A stretch of 64,000 nucleotides of DNA from Thysanoteuthis rhombus (Eukaryota > Mollusca > Cephalopoda > Oegopsida > Thysanoteuthidae), in contig OY735215.1 in assembly GCA_963457665.1 (NCBI GenBank), positions 34,552,672 through 34,616,671 of the forward strand. The letters are read 5' to 3'. Below the pieces are notes generated by a model. That model was not told the DNA's origin. It made no database searches and saw only the letters and a program-made list of their open reading frames with translations. Of this stretch, positions 35,498 through 47,441 are shown piece by piece. The first letter of the stretch is position 1; the number at the start of each line of letters is the position of its first letter. Both the position numbers and the translations under genes were made by a program.

Positions 35498-35864
35498 TAG
35501 AAACCGTCCACTGCATCTGTCACCAAAGCATTCTTCAGTTTTCAAGTGGATCTGGCTAGCTGGCTTGCTATCATGTGTACAGGCTACACAAATGGAGCTA
35601 GGCAGACTGAAAATATAAACATTATTATGTCCAGGAACAACTCCCTCCCATTAAATAGATTTCTAGGTGGGGTCAATTTGCAATTTATGCCAAATTGATC
35701 CCTCAGTTCATTTTTTGAAAATTCAGACTTTTTACTTAGTGATCACTGTCTAACAAAAGGCAAGATAAGTAATTTATCCATTAATCACTCCTTTTCCCAA
35801 TTTTTTAATTGATCACTCCTAACATGGCTCGGGCCAAAAGGTGTTGGTTATGTGACAGTTCCTA
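35498..35864 (+). mobile_element. GAAAC-TIR MITE family, copy 2
   Basis: TA-GAAACCGTCCACTG at the left, GTGACAGTTCC-TA at the right. Interior blocks TTCAGTTTTCAAGTGGATCT, GGGGTCAATTTGCAATTTAT, CTAACAAAAGGCA and AATTTTTTAATTGATCACTC match the other copies. Confidence 0.8.
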
Positions 35865-36161
35865 TTAAATGACTAACCAGGCCTGTCTTTTTAATGTTTT
35901 AATGTATGATAACTAGTATTAAAGAGTGACACTGAAAATAGAACCTTAGTCTATTCAGCTGGTTGTTTTATTTTCTATTCACAGAGCTGTACACTCAAGT
36001 GCTCAACTGTTGTAGTTGTCTTCAACAAAAGCATTATTGTTGCAAGCTTTAAATAATATAAGTGGCCATGATTGACTTCTGTGCCAGCACTTTTTCAGCA
36101 TTGAGTGTAATTCTATATCCTGACTTTGATTTAGATGTTAATTGCTTGAACCACCCCAGTG

Positions 36162-36383
36162 CTAGAACCTAGCATCCTGTGTTGCAAGAATTGGCCAGTC
36201 GTGGGTCAAGTAGGTGCTACTTAGTGAACTTCGTGCTAACGCCTCTGTCTTTTTTGCATCAGGGACAATGAAGAACACCGTTTCAAGTTGAATTGTTTCC
36301 AAAAGTCTCTTGCATTGGGCATACTGCCTGAAAAAGAAATTAAACATTTTCCTGTTTAGAAACACAATCCTTATTGTTTTCAT
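36162..36383 (-). other. Open frame of coding-like character, unidentified
   Basis: Minus-strand frame includes CKRLLETIQLETVFFIVPDA and KTEALARSSLSSTYLTHDWP. Composition looks more protein-like than neighbouring frames and it ends with a stop. I do not recognise it. It could be a decayed transposon fragment or chance. Confidence 0.25.
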
Positions 36384-37048
36384 ACTCCTCTTAATTATCT
36401 CAGGTGTTTGTGTGTGAGTGACGTTGTCTGATCAGTCAGAGACTGAAACCCTTCTTATTGCTCACTTAGTCAGTGAGGCTTTAATTTTGGTTATACTCTT
36501 GGATGTGTCTATATGAACTGTGAAACTAAACGTATAAAACACTATGGATATTGATCTCTATATATAAATGTAAATTTTTTTTTGTGTTCAATTCGCTGAT
36601 GTCTGATATTACTAAGCAATTAATATAAAATTATATGACTCTTTGCCTGGCAACAATTCAGGAATGTGAATAACAATAATTTTTTTTTTTGCTTGTATAA
36701 TGCTTTCAAAGAGTACATAGATACCACACTTTGATCCTAGGCAAATGTAAATAATCCCTTCATTCTTAATGAGTGCTATGCAAGTAAGCAAGATCTGATA
36801 CTGCTGATGACTTTTTATCAACTTTAGAGATAGATTGGAGATGATAGATGAAATGCCAGTAAGAGATGGACACTACCCAGGGACAGTAATGCTATAAATT
36901 TGATGTGCCTCAACTGATCTTCCATTTTCTCTTTTTCCCCCAGATGATGTGACTAAGGATCTAAACTAGTCGGGACCTATAAAAATGGAATAAAATCATT
37001 TTCACACTCATTCCTGTTCGTACATCTTCTATATATTCACCCATTATT

Positions 37049-37050
<2 letters not shown>

Positions 37051-37085
<35 letters not shown>

Positions 37086-37199
37086 TGCGTTTGTGGCTTG
37101 GGCAATTGACTGATTGAAAGTTCTATATTAAACTAGGTTTCTAAAATCCATCTAGGTTAAAAATACTTTATTTCAAGCTTGAGCAAAGATCTCTCTCTT

Positions 37200-37254
<55 letters not shown>

Positions 37255-37362
37255 GTACCAATCAGGTTAACAATATAGCATAATATAAAGCAATCTCTGA
37301 TATGTGATGGATTTATTGTGTTCGATACATTCAACTTTATACTTCAAAAGTCAAGTTGTTTG

Positions 37363-37410
<48 letters not shown>

Positions 37411-37436
37411 GCTAGGGTACCCGTTGTTGCCTGGGG
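37051..37436. repeat. Cluster of three TA microsatellites with GGGTACCC repeat edge
   Basis: (TA)n at 37053-37082, 37203-37252 and 37364-37404; the last is followed by CTAGCTAGGGTACCCGTTG, related to the edge at about 880. Confidence 0.85.
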
Positions 37437-38129
37437 TAAAAATAATCAGTACTGAAAGGTCTTTAGTAAATTCTTATACAGAGCTTCTCAAAGTATTACT
37501 TTTAAATGGAAAAATTGTTATGACCTTAAATTGACCTCACCTATCCTATGTAACCATCGCTGTCTTTATAGAATTAGATACTAAATATAATGTAATGTAT
37601 GTATGTGTACAAAAGATTTTATCAAACCCCTTCCCTTGTCTCATAATGATTTTGTGCATGTTTGTGACAATGTTTTTAATTATCTAAACTATATAAACTG
37701 AAATGCCAACCGTATATATCAGACTGCCATTTCAAAAGAGCTGAACAAATGTTGATGTGGTTTTTAGCTAGAATTGCCTATGATCCACTATCAAGTGAAA
37801 ATGATTGAAATCGGAAAAGTACTGAGTTTGTGTTTATTTAAATGGAGGAAGAAAAGAACCATTAACAATACTGTCCCATTTTTTTTGTCTTCTTTTTGTC
37901 CTTTTTTTTTTTTTTGTCCTCTTTTAGCTCCTGCTGACATTTTGTTTTGACATGGTTACATTTATTTTTAGGTAATAGAGTATAGAGTTGACAGCTGAAA
38001 ATTGACTCAAATTAGGAAATTGCTGCATATCTTTGTCAATATTCATATAGGAATTGGTAATTGTCAAAAGAAAATGCATTCCTTTATTAAAAGATACAGA
38101 AATGTAGATTGGCATTGTCGTTACTGGAA

Positions 38130-38300
38130 TAGAAAATGGAATCTGCAGGCAGAATTTTTAGTTTTGACTGAGGCTGCTCTTGTAAACAGCAGGGCAGTTG
38201 GAGCCCTTGCCCTGTCAGGCAGTTCATCTTGTGGCCGGGCTAGCAACTCCACCCCGTAAAAGCCTACTAGCTACTGAAACTGCAATTTGGCCCTATACTC
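38130..38300 (+). repeat. Interspersed SINE-like repeat copy
   Basis: GGCAGAATTTTTAGTTTTGA, GGGCAGTTGGAGCCCTTGCC and GCTAGCAACTCCACC match 13690-13920 and the fragment at 40545-40640 (GGTGCTAGCAACTCCACC). Confidence 0.55.
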
Positions 38301-38925
38301 CACAAAGAGTCAAAAGAAAAAGAAAACCTTAGACAATATGATTCAATTTCCTTTGTGAAGATATGGGGGTAAAATCATCTTGCTGTCTTGCCTTAAAAGC
38401 TCTGAAGCTAGAGAGAAATTCATTTTTGCTTATATGACATAGCCTATATAATTCTTGACATACTAGAAAGTTCTGTTATCATTTATTTATTTTCACCATG
38501 GCAAAATTATCTTATTCGGTCATATTGTAATGTGGATATATTTTTGTCAAAATGTTTACCCAAAACTGTATTCTGTAGATGTTATATACTCTTGAGCTAG
38601 TAGTTTTTAAAAATCAGCTGTACTTGTTATGTAGATTGAGTAATGTTTTTGTTATAAGTTCAAAGGCTATTTTTGTGAGGAAATAAATAATTCTATAATT
38701 ACTTTGGCTTGAAACTTGATTAAGCACAACAAAGTCCTTTCGTCCATTTTCTCATTCCATTATTGATTGGTTGTGTGCCAGATGTTATGCCTGTCCAGGG
38801 ATAGAACAATGGAGGTGGTGAGTGGGCCAAATGGTGGCGGAGTAGTGTAGTTCTCACAGGAGACAGTGGTTGGGGTCCAAACTCAAATACACCACAGATC
38901 TTTATTATACACTGATTTACTTGGA

Positions 38926-39160
38926 CTAGTGTCCTCATCTTGGTTGTTATAGTTACAATGTTTTGGCCCTTGTATCTTTGTTTTCTTCAGGTGTCTGTCA
39001 CAGTCGGTAACCTTCTAGGAATTTTAACCCGAACCCTTTATTCAATCCATGAGGGTAGATTGTTCTCATTCCTCTGATTATGTCTGGATATCTTGTGTCA
39101 GTTCTCCTTAGATGAACATCTGAAATGTTGTCTTGATATGAACCAAGATGAGGACACTAG
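38926..39160. mobile_element. Short element with perfect 20-bp terminal inverted repeats
   Basis: CTAGTGTCCTCATCTTGGTT (38926-38945) and AACCAAGATGAGGACACTAG (39141-39160) are exact reverse complements, 235 bp end to end. The interior (GGTAACCTTCTAGGAATTTT, GGGTAGATTGTTCTCATTCC) is one arm of the palindromic family at 31905-32330. No coding capacity; non-autonomous. Confidence 0.8.
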
Positions 39161-39479
39161 AAATTCAGACCCTACAGATCTTTGTTGAGCTTTCAATCTA
39201 TCATTGGATGCATTTGCTTCTATGAAACAGTTTTTTGTTCAAACAATAACAGGATCATCTATCCAAATTCTTTCAGAATTTGAATTTTATTTATACCAAG
39301 AATCATCAGCTAAGTTTGTCTACTTATTTTCTTACTTCTCAACTGGTCTGATATTATTCAGGATTTAAAACGAACTGTACTAAGTCAGAAAATTCTTTAT
39401 ATAGAAGAGAATTAGTTATTAATAATTGCTTTAATTTTGACCTCTAAATAAAGCTTGGATGGAATTGGCATAAACCCTA

Positions 39480-40063
39480 CTGTAACCAATTTCTTTCCAC
39501 TTTTTTGATGGAGCTTGATGCTAGTTTATATGCAGATAATGCAAATAACAGTGATTTAAAGGTCGTAGGCAACACTGGTAAAATTTATGCATTGGCAGTG
39601 GCTGTTCTCATTTCAGAGCATTTCATTTTTTATAGGCTTGGTAGTTCTTTTGTCTTTGTCATTTGTCCTCTTCATTTCTGTGATGTTCTTGTTCAAACAG
39701 TTCTGTAACAGTCTAGATAGTTTGATGCCAGAGTTTACTAACTGCCACTTGTTCTTCCCAGGTTTCTGGATCTATGTTTGTCTTTATTATCGTCTGTTTA
39801 TTATTTAGTTTATTTTTGTAATGGTGTTGATGGCAGCTGTGGAGTCTTTTGCTGGTGCTAAATTCGCTAAAACTCATTACTATTTATTTGGAAGCGTGTC
39901 TATCTTTAGTTATAGAAATAAGTTGTGACATCATTTTTTTTTCTTTTTTTCCTCAATTTAAAATTGTGATTACCCTCTATGTATGGATAAAAGGTGTAGA
40001 TATGCAAAAGATTCTAAAAAATGAAAAAGACAGCTCTGCACTAAATAAATGTAGTTATTCATA

Positions 40064-40098
<35 letters not shown>
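39480..40098 (+). other. Possible retrocopy end: AATAAA plus 32-A tail
   Basis: AATAAA at 40044-40049 is followed 17 nt later by 32 uninterrupted A (40067-40098), as in an inserted polyadenylated transcript. Sequence before it carries no recognised protein, so it would be a 3'UTR or noncoding transcript copy. Alternatively a simple A-rich repeat. The left limit is arbitrary. Confidence 0.4.
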
Positions 40099-40101
<3 letters not shown>

Positions 40102-40539
40102 ATCTAGAGATAGGAAAAAATCTGTTGTGCATGTATTGGGATTGAACCCTTTTCAAATACCCATATTCTACCACCTTTCATTAACAAAGGTAACTGTTTG
40201 GCATGACTTAACCAGAGCATCCAATTATTTTTCTTGACATTTGGTTTTATGAAGGCTGGTTGGGTGGATATCTGTGATGACAATTCAGGTTTTTTTTTTT
40301 TTATATTCTAATACGTGGGCACTCTTCTGCTCTCGGATGTCATGCGTTCAGAGATAGATTGATTTTACATGAATCAGAAAGTGTCAGGTTCATAGCCAAA
40401 TATTTACACCTCTTGAGGATTGCATGTTTTACAAGAACATGAAATGTGCAGGCTGTAATAAAAGCCATAGGATGTGAAATGTGTCAAAAAGTTTCTTGCA
40501 GATAAGTTTTCTGCTTATTGTGTACAATACTTTCATCTT

Positions 40540-40640
40540 GTACATGGTGCTAGCAACTCCACCTAGAAGAAAAAACCTTGCCGCTGAAACCATGGTAGAA
40601 GCTGCAACCTTATGCTCCACATTGTGTCTACAATGATAAA
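40540..40640 (+). repeat. Fragment of SINE-like repeat
   Basis: GGTGCTAGCAACTCCACCTA and GCCGCTGAAACC match the 3' part of the copy at 38130-38300. Confidence 0.45.
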
Positions 40641-42118
40641 CAAAAAAATGAATTTATTGACTTGAGATTTGAAGTTATTCAATAATTTTACTGCTCATAT
40701 TTTTATATTTGACCATTGTTTATACATTTGTGAAATTTACAATTGTGGTACATGCAGGGTAGAAAGGTTCAAAATATTGTTATTTTGGTGAAATGTCAAT
40801 TGATAGAAATTATGGATTTTACTGATAACTGACAGCAATTGGCATAACAGATTTTGTTTGAACTTGTTTGCCAAGAAATTATGATCATAGATTTTGTAAA
40901 TTATGTGTAAAGTTTACAATTCGATTGGCAATCATTCAATCTATTTTCAACTGCAGATATTGAGTGTGATTTAAATCTGTCAACACAGAGAAAAAGTATT
41001 GTCTATTTTTGTTTGCAGCAATTTAATCATGCTATAGACTCCAGGAACTTAAGTGAATTATTTATGGGAATATTGCAAAGAGTAGATAATAATTATTCAT
41101 GTCTGTTATTCTACCAACATGCATTGTTCAAGAATCAATGATATTAAGCTAAACTTGTGGAAGTCCCACAAGTGTTGACAACTAAGATATTGTCATTTCT
41201 CTTGCATATGTATTTCTTCATTTAGAGTATATAATTTTGTTAAATTCTATAGTTAATAAATAACTTCATCTATATCAACTATAATAGCACACAGAAGCAA
41301 ATGAAACCAAAGTATCTCTTGCTATTATTGATTATTATTACTGTCTATAAAGATGAATTATCTGAAGGTACAATAGTCTTACAGAGTAACAAGCAGAATA
41401 ATAGTATAATTATCTGAAGAGTGACACTATTCATTTCTTTCGAATACACCTTTACTTCAGATCATTTTTGTTGACTCCCTAAATACAAATGTTTGTTTGT
41501 TTGTTTATAAAAGACATGTATTGTTTATTCTGCATTGAGGCAACTCCAGGGTACACATTGAAGAATATTGAATTCATTTTTTACCAGGTTAAAAAATGGT
41601 CCTGTTTTTATTCTGGTTTTATGAACCTGAAATGTACATCTGTATTGTAGACACTATGTGACTTTCACTTTTCTTTTGTCAATAGAGATATCTGCCTTCA
41701 ATGTACTTTTGAGTTTGTTCTAAGTTAAATGGACACTTTGTGTTGAAGAAAATTTCCTTCAAAGTTCATTGTACTTTGTTTATATCTTTTGTATAAGGCA
41801 ATTGTGTGTGTACATCTATTTCTATGAATATGGGTATTTGCGTAGATACAAATGTACAAAAAAGACCTTGTAAAGAATGCCTCTGCCTTGCACTGTTCTT
41901 GAAGTCTTTGAGTAGAGTGTAGCACCTTTCGGACACTAGGGTTACAACCTAGGTAAACTGGCATCGGTTGAAAGTCAATTTATCCAGAGGTTCTGCCTTC
42001 TAACCTTGGGAGATCAGATTTATCAATGTTGGGAACTATCTTGGTCAAAAGTAATTCAGATTTTAGATATAATTTCTCAGTTAAAATCCCTGAAAATGTG
42101 GCAATTCTGAGTTGGTGT

Positions 42119-42503
42119 TAGAACTGTCAACAGGTTTCTTCATTTACTAAATTGGTTTAGCTATGTATGTATCATGTGTTCAGTCTGCACCAATGGAGTT
42201 TGAAGGCTGAAAATTCAAACATTTACTCCTTATTATATGAGGAAAGAAACTTTTTTCAGAAGCCTCCTCTCCCATTTTTAGTAAAAAGTCCAATTCGAAT
42301 TGTAAATTTATGCTAAATTGTTTCCTTAGTTTGTGCCTGACAGAATTCATATTTTTTTTATTCTGAATTTTTTTGGTTATCACTGCCCAACAAAAGGCAT
42401 GAGAAGTAATTCAGTCATCAATCACCCCCCCTTTCCAATTTTGTAATTCATCACTCTCAACACTGTATTCTGCCAAAATATATTGGTTATTTAACTGTTA
42501 CTA
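42119..42503 (+). mobile_element. GAAAC-TIR MITE family, copy 3
   Basis: TA-GAACTGTCAACAGGTTTCTT start; interior TGCACCAATGGAGTTTGAAG, AAATTTATGCTAAATTG, CCCAACAAAAGGCATGAGAA; AACTGTTAC-TA end. Diverged termini. Confidence 0.7.
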
Positions 42504-43599
42504 TTTAGTTATCATTTGTATAAAATCTAGACTATTTACAAAAGTTATAACTTTATTTTAGTTAATTTAGTGTTTTTTTCCAATGCTTGCTCTGCCCCCA
42601 AAACATATGAAACATAGATTGTCAAAATCCAAATGAAAAAAAAAGAATCTTTTCTATTGTCCCAAAACGTGAGCAAGTCCTAAACAATGAACAACTTATC
42701 TTTGCCACTTGGTGAAATATCAAAACTGGTTCAATTTTAGTGATAGTTATTCTTGACCACACCCTTCACAATGACACTTCAAATATGAAATCTAGTTGAA
42801 CAAGAAACAGAAGAGAGCAATCATCTGCCATTAAATATGTGCTATCAGTATGGAAGGGTAAAAAGAAAGAATCTCTCTTTGGTTGTGGAGATAAATGAGA
42901 AAAGAGGTAAAAACAAATTAAAAATAGTTTTTTATTTTTCATTGTAAATTTAGTGTTGTTAAATTCAATTTCCTGTGTCTCTCTGCTTCAACACTTCTAT
43001 TGTGTTGAAAGTAGATCTGTCAAAAGAAAATTAACCTTTAGCACTCTGGAGGCAACTTTTGCTGTTCACTGAGCAGAAAATTTGTCCTACCACTGCAGGC
43101 GATTCAACTCAAATGCAAGATAATAATGTGTTTGAATTTTGTCATTATGTTATGTCAATTTCAGTCATACATGAACTGAGACACTAGTTATGGGCTTTCA
43201 AAGTTACTAGGTACAAAAAATAATACAGAGTACTATAAGTTTAGCAAGAAAAGTCGGTAATGATTCTGAAGTACATTTTGATACAATGTATCAATGTTTG
43301 GTAATATTCTATATCTCTTGCTTAAGGTGAATTGCATGGTTTTGGGAAATTCTTCAAGAGAAATCAAATTTTTTCCTCTTCTCCTGTACTTGGAGGATTC
43401 TTTTCTGCTTTATGAACTTATAGTCAGTCAGTCAAAAACTGTGTTTGACTCATTTCGCTAGAGATTCCAGGAGTGCACTATTAATTGCATCTGTTTATCT
43501 GTGATATTTAGAGTACTCTTCCTTCCTTTTAGATATTCTCTTTCTCTTTTTTTCGCTCAATTATCCTCCATCTCATGCAAAACAATGTGGCTTTTTTAT

Positions 43600-44060
43600 A
43601 GGCTGGGCCATGTGCATCATAGATGTACATAAGTATATCAACAAGTCCATAGCCTAATGATGAAGAAAGCATTTTTATTTTACACAACTAATATTTGTTT
43701 TACAACATACTGTATCTTATGATCTATAAGAAGCATGTTTAACAGAGGCATTTTTAGACTACTGCTCACTGTGATTCATTCCAGTTCCCTTGCTATACAG
43801 CTTGGGCCTTTGCTTCTCAGCATTTTGTAAAAACCATGGATCCACAATGAATTACCCTCGTTAAACATGCCTCTTATGAGCTAGCAAATATAGTAGTTTC
43901 CTTCCTTATCAATGCACTTAATTCCATGGTGAATATCACTTGAATAGGTGAAGTATTATGCAGTTAAAATTTCAGATTAACATTCAGCTAATTACTGTGT
44001 CAGGCAGACTTGCTGATCCACTCTATGCATATTTCTATGGATGCTTGTGTGATGTGCATA
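43600..44060 (+). repeat. Interspersed repeat (relative at 52900)
   Basis: ATAAGTATATCAACAAGTCC..ATAGCCTAATGATGAA and TATCAATGCACTTAATTCC..GTGAATAT recur at 52930-53060. Family unknown. Confidence 0.5.
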
Positions 44061-44304
44061 TCCATATATAAAGGCATGAGTGCATTTCTGTAATTTATTT
44101 GTATGCCAATATATTGTATGTATAAATGTACATATCGCTCTAGCTGGGTATAATTGGATGGCAATGTATTTTATATCTTTCTTATGATTTTTCAAATTTA
44201 TGATGGGAAAATAGATAAAGATTCTTTGTTTGTCTTGCTTATAATGGTATATGCTAGAGGAGATGCAGACGTAAGCCTGTGTATATGATTAATTTAATTA
44301 GATT

Positions 44305-44616
44305 TTGTTCTTGAGTTTATCTGTTAAGAAATGGATTGTGGGTGTGCTACATTTAGAGCCACTTACAGGTTGGAGAGGACTGATTTCCCCCACCCCTGAA
44401 AAGATGGATTTGGTAGGTGGCCAAGGAATTCACATGACCTCAATCCCTCCAAGATTCTTGGAACTATCAAGAAGGAACATGTTTGAAACGTCTTTGGACT
44501 TGTCCAAAGGACAGAAACATTCTTGTCAGCATTTGACGAGGTTGAATGGTAGAGTTTTGTACGAATTGAAAGGTGAACAATATATGTTCAGAAACCACTG
44601 TCCGTCATTTGTTTGA
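44305..44616 (+). other. 103-codon open frame, unidentified
   Basis: Visibly higher GC than its surroundings. Contains WIVGVLHLEPLTGWRGLISP, RFLELSRRNMFETSLDLSKG and LTRLNGRVLYELKGEQYMF. It opens from a TTG, so no eukaryotic start is implied. No family recognised. Could be an exapted or decayed element, or chance. Confidence 0.25.
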
Positions 44617-47195
44617 AACTAGATTGGATTTTGTGGAGGCTTTTTGTGTGAAATCAGTTGAAAAATATTCTTAGTATGATGATTTGGTGGTGTTATAGTT
44701 TGGTTTATAAGAAACCTTTTATGTTTATCTTTTTTCAAAATTTTCATGTATCTCCTCTATTTGTATTTGTTTATATAGTGTCCCAATTCATATATATATA
44801 TATATATACTTCCTCATGGTTTCTAAACTTCATTTTTCACATATCCTGTACTACTTCAGTACTAATTCCTGTTGTCCAAGTGTGAGTTTGGTATTCACTT
44901 CTAATGCTATATTTTTGTTTTTGCTCTTTTCCTGGTAGGCAAACATCCGATAGGTATTGTAAATAGGAACCAGAAGTAAGAAAATGATTTGTTCAACTGG
45001 ACGTACATAGGTTACCTAGATGTTATTCATATTCTAACTAGAGAAATGATTGTATATACATTATCATATGTGTAATTTACACATTCATTTTTTTTTTTTC
45101 CTATTTAGCTGGGTTTTTAGTTGTTTGATTGATGTCTCGGTTTATATATAGCTGTCCTGGAAGCATGCTTCTTAGAGGAATTCACAAGATTATGTTACTT
45201 TTAGTGCAGCAAAGAGGGGAAAAGAAAGCACTAGGATGGGCAATTGAGGAAGACAACAACTGAGGTGGTTGCAGTAGTAGTGAGGGATGGGAAGTGGTGG
45301 GGAGGATGGTTGTGTTTAGGGTGGGGAGAGGAAAGATGTTGGCCATGATTTTTCTTAATGTTATATATTAATGTAGATTGTTTTTATTATTCTTGTGTTA
45401 AGCACAGTTCGCATCAGTATTCTTGTTGGATTCTGTCCTCGATATGACTAAGTGTGCCCTAAATCTTTGCTTTGGGTGTGAGCACTCACATAAGTTTCAG
45501 TACATGTGTTAGTAACAAATATAGAACACTTAAATTACCGTGAGTCTACCCACACGCTCACACGCAACTTATTAGTCACCCTTTTGTTTATATATAAACT
45601 CAGGAATATTATATTATCCATAAGCATGTTATTGTTTCCATGTCCCCTGTCTACACAATGATCCCCATTGCATGATAAAGTTTTGGAAATTTGAGTAATT
45701 TATGTTAACTTTGTAGTTTGTCTCTGACTTTCACTGTTGTTGCCTTTGTTTCTGACAGCCATGATTGCTCATTTAATTCAAACAGCATCCATCATTTAGG
45801 CAGTAAGTTTCTTTGTATGTGGGTGGCATTGTATGTATGTCAGTAAAGAAAGAAAAAAAACCCAACCTACTCCTTCTAAATCCAGCATTGTATCACCCCA
45901 AAATTTGCAGGGTTGAAAACGTTACAGATTCTGTTTGTAGTAGTTATTCCGAGGCCTCTGTCTTGTCATTTTAGCGTAAAAAAATACAGCTACTCTTGAG
46001 GGGGGGGGGAGAAAGAAACACAGAAAACATCTGGTTAGCCCAGTGCCCTAAAAGATGTAGGTGCCTGATCTTTGACATTTAATGGAATTTGTTCCAAAAT
46101 TGAAGAGGTAAAAATGGTCTCTGCCCTGATATAGTTTAATTCAGGAGAATGTAGATATAGAACAATGAAAGGTTGTAGCTCAAAATTTTTAGTTGAATGA
46201 AATTACTGTAGTCTACTTCATTCACGAAGAAGAAAAACAGATAGTACTAGTGAACACAGTTTATTCCCAATCATCCAATTGTGCAGTCCTAAATTCTTTA
46301 GTTTATTACAGTAATGAATAAAGAAGAAAACAAATTCTTCTCTTATAGTTTGACTGCTGCAAATTGTGTATATTTGTGTACTTGACTTTTGCAAACAGTT
46401 TTTTTCTTTTCTTTTTTTTTTTTTAGTTGTGATCAGAAAAGCATTTTTCTAAATTTTAACATGTCCTCCATATTTTCTAGATTTATACCTTGGTTCTTTT
46501 TTGATGTTTGTTTTTTACATACTCAAACTCGAATAAATTTATCCCATGAAGCAAATGATAAGACCTATATTTTATATCTTTGATGATTAAATTTATGCTA
46601 CACTCACACAAAAAGGCTTGATATAACTGAAGGAATTCACTAGACTGATGTAGCTGTGATCAGGAGTCCACGTATGGGAGCAGCAGGTCAATAAAAGTAA
46701 CACAGTAAAATTTACTAGCAAAACTAAAAAATAATACACCTCATGCACGTGTAAGTTTTATTGGTAGTATTGCATATCTTGGTATTTGATCAATCAGGTA
46801 CGAGTTTTATCAGACTTACAGTTCTGACCCCTCACTTGAAGCATGAACAAAAGATAAGCAACACCTACGTCAATGCGAGAGTGTTTAAAACCTTGTTCAT
46901 TAGATATTTTTAAAACATAAAGTCTGAAAGTAACAAAAATCATGCTTGCAAGTAAGAAAGAATGTTATGAAGAGACATAAGTCAGTTTTTTAAATTTTAT
47001 TTTTAGAAATGCCTCTCTGAAGGTTCATCAATTCATACATTTTTTTTTTTCACTTGAGACAGATGAAACATGTGAACCTATCTTGAATGAATCTGACAAG
47101 TGTTAATTCAAAAAAACCACTGACATATGAAATGTCAAATATGGAGAGGCTTCAGTAGATAATTTCAGTGAATATCTTCTGTTTACACGGCTTTC

Positions 47196-47402
47196 AAGAA
47201 ACCTGTTAGACTCTGTCAACAGATTTCTTCAGTTTTTAAGTTGATCTGGCTGGCTCTGTGCACAAATTGAGATAGTGCTGATAATTTACATATGCTCCTT
47301 ATGTCTTTTTTTTTTTTTTTTTTTTTTTAAAATTCTCCCACTAAATAGAATTTTAGTTGCGGGATTACTATGTAAATTTTTGTTAAATTTATTTGTCAAA
47401 AT
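47196..47402 (+). mobile_element. GAAAC-TIR MITE family, copy 4 (truncated)
   Basis: AAGAAACCTGTTAGACTCTG then TTCTTCAGTTTTTAAGTTGA and CTGGCTGGCTC match the 5' half of the family. An internal T-run (about 47307-47329) is present. The 3' half is missing, and the 29-bp satellite begins 40 bp later. Confidence 0.65.
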
Positions 47403-47441
47403 AATGTAGCAAGCTTATTCTTCAGGTTTCATACCATTGAA

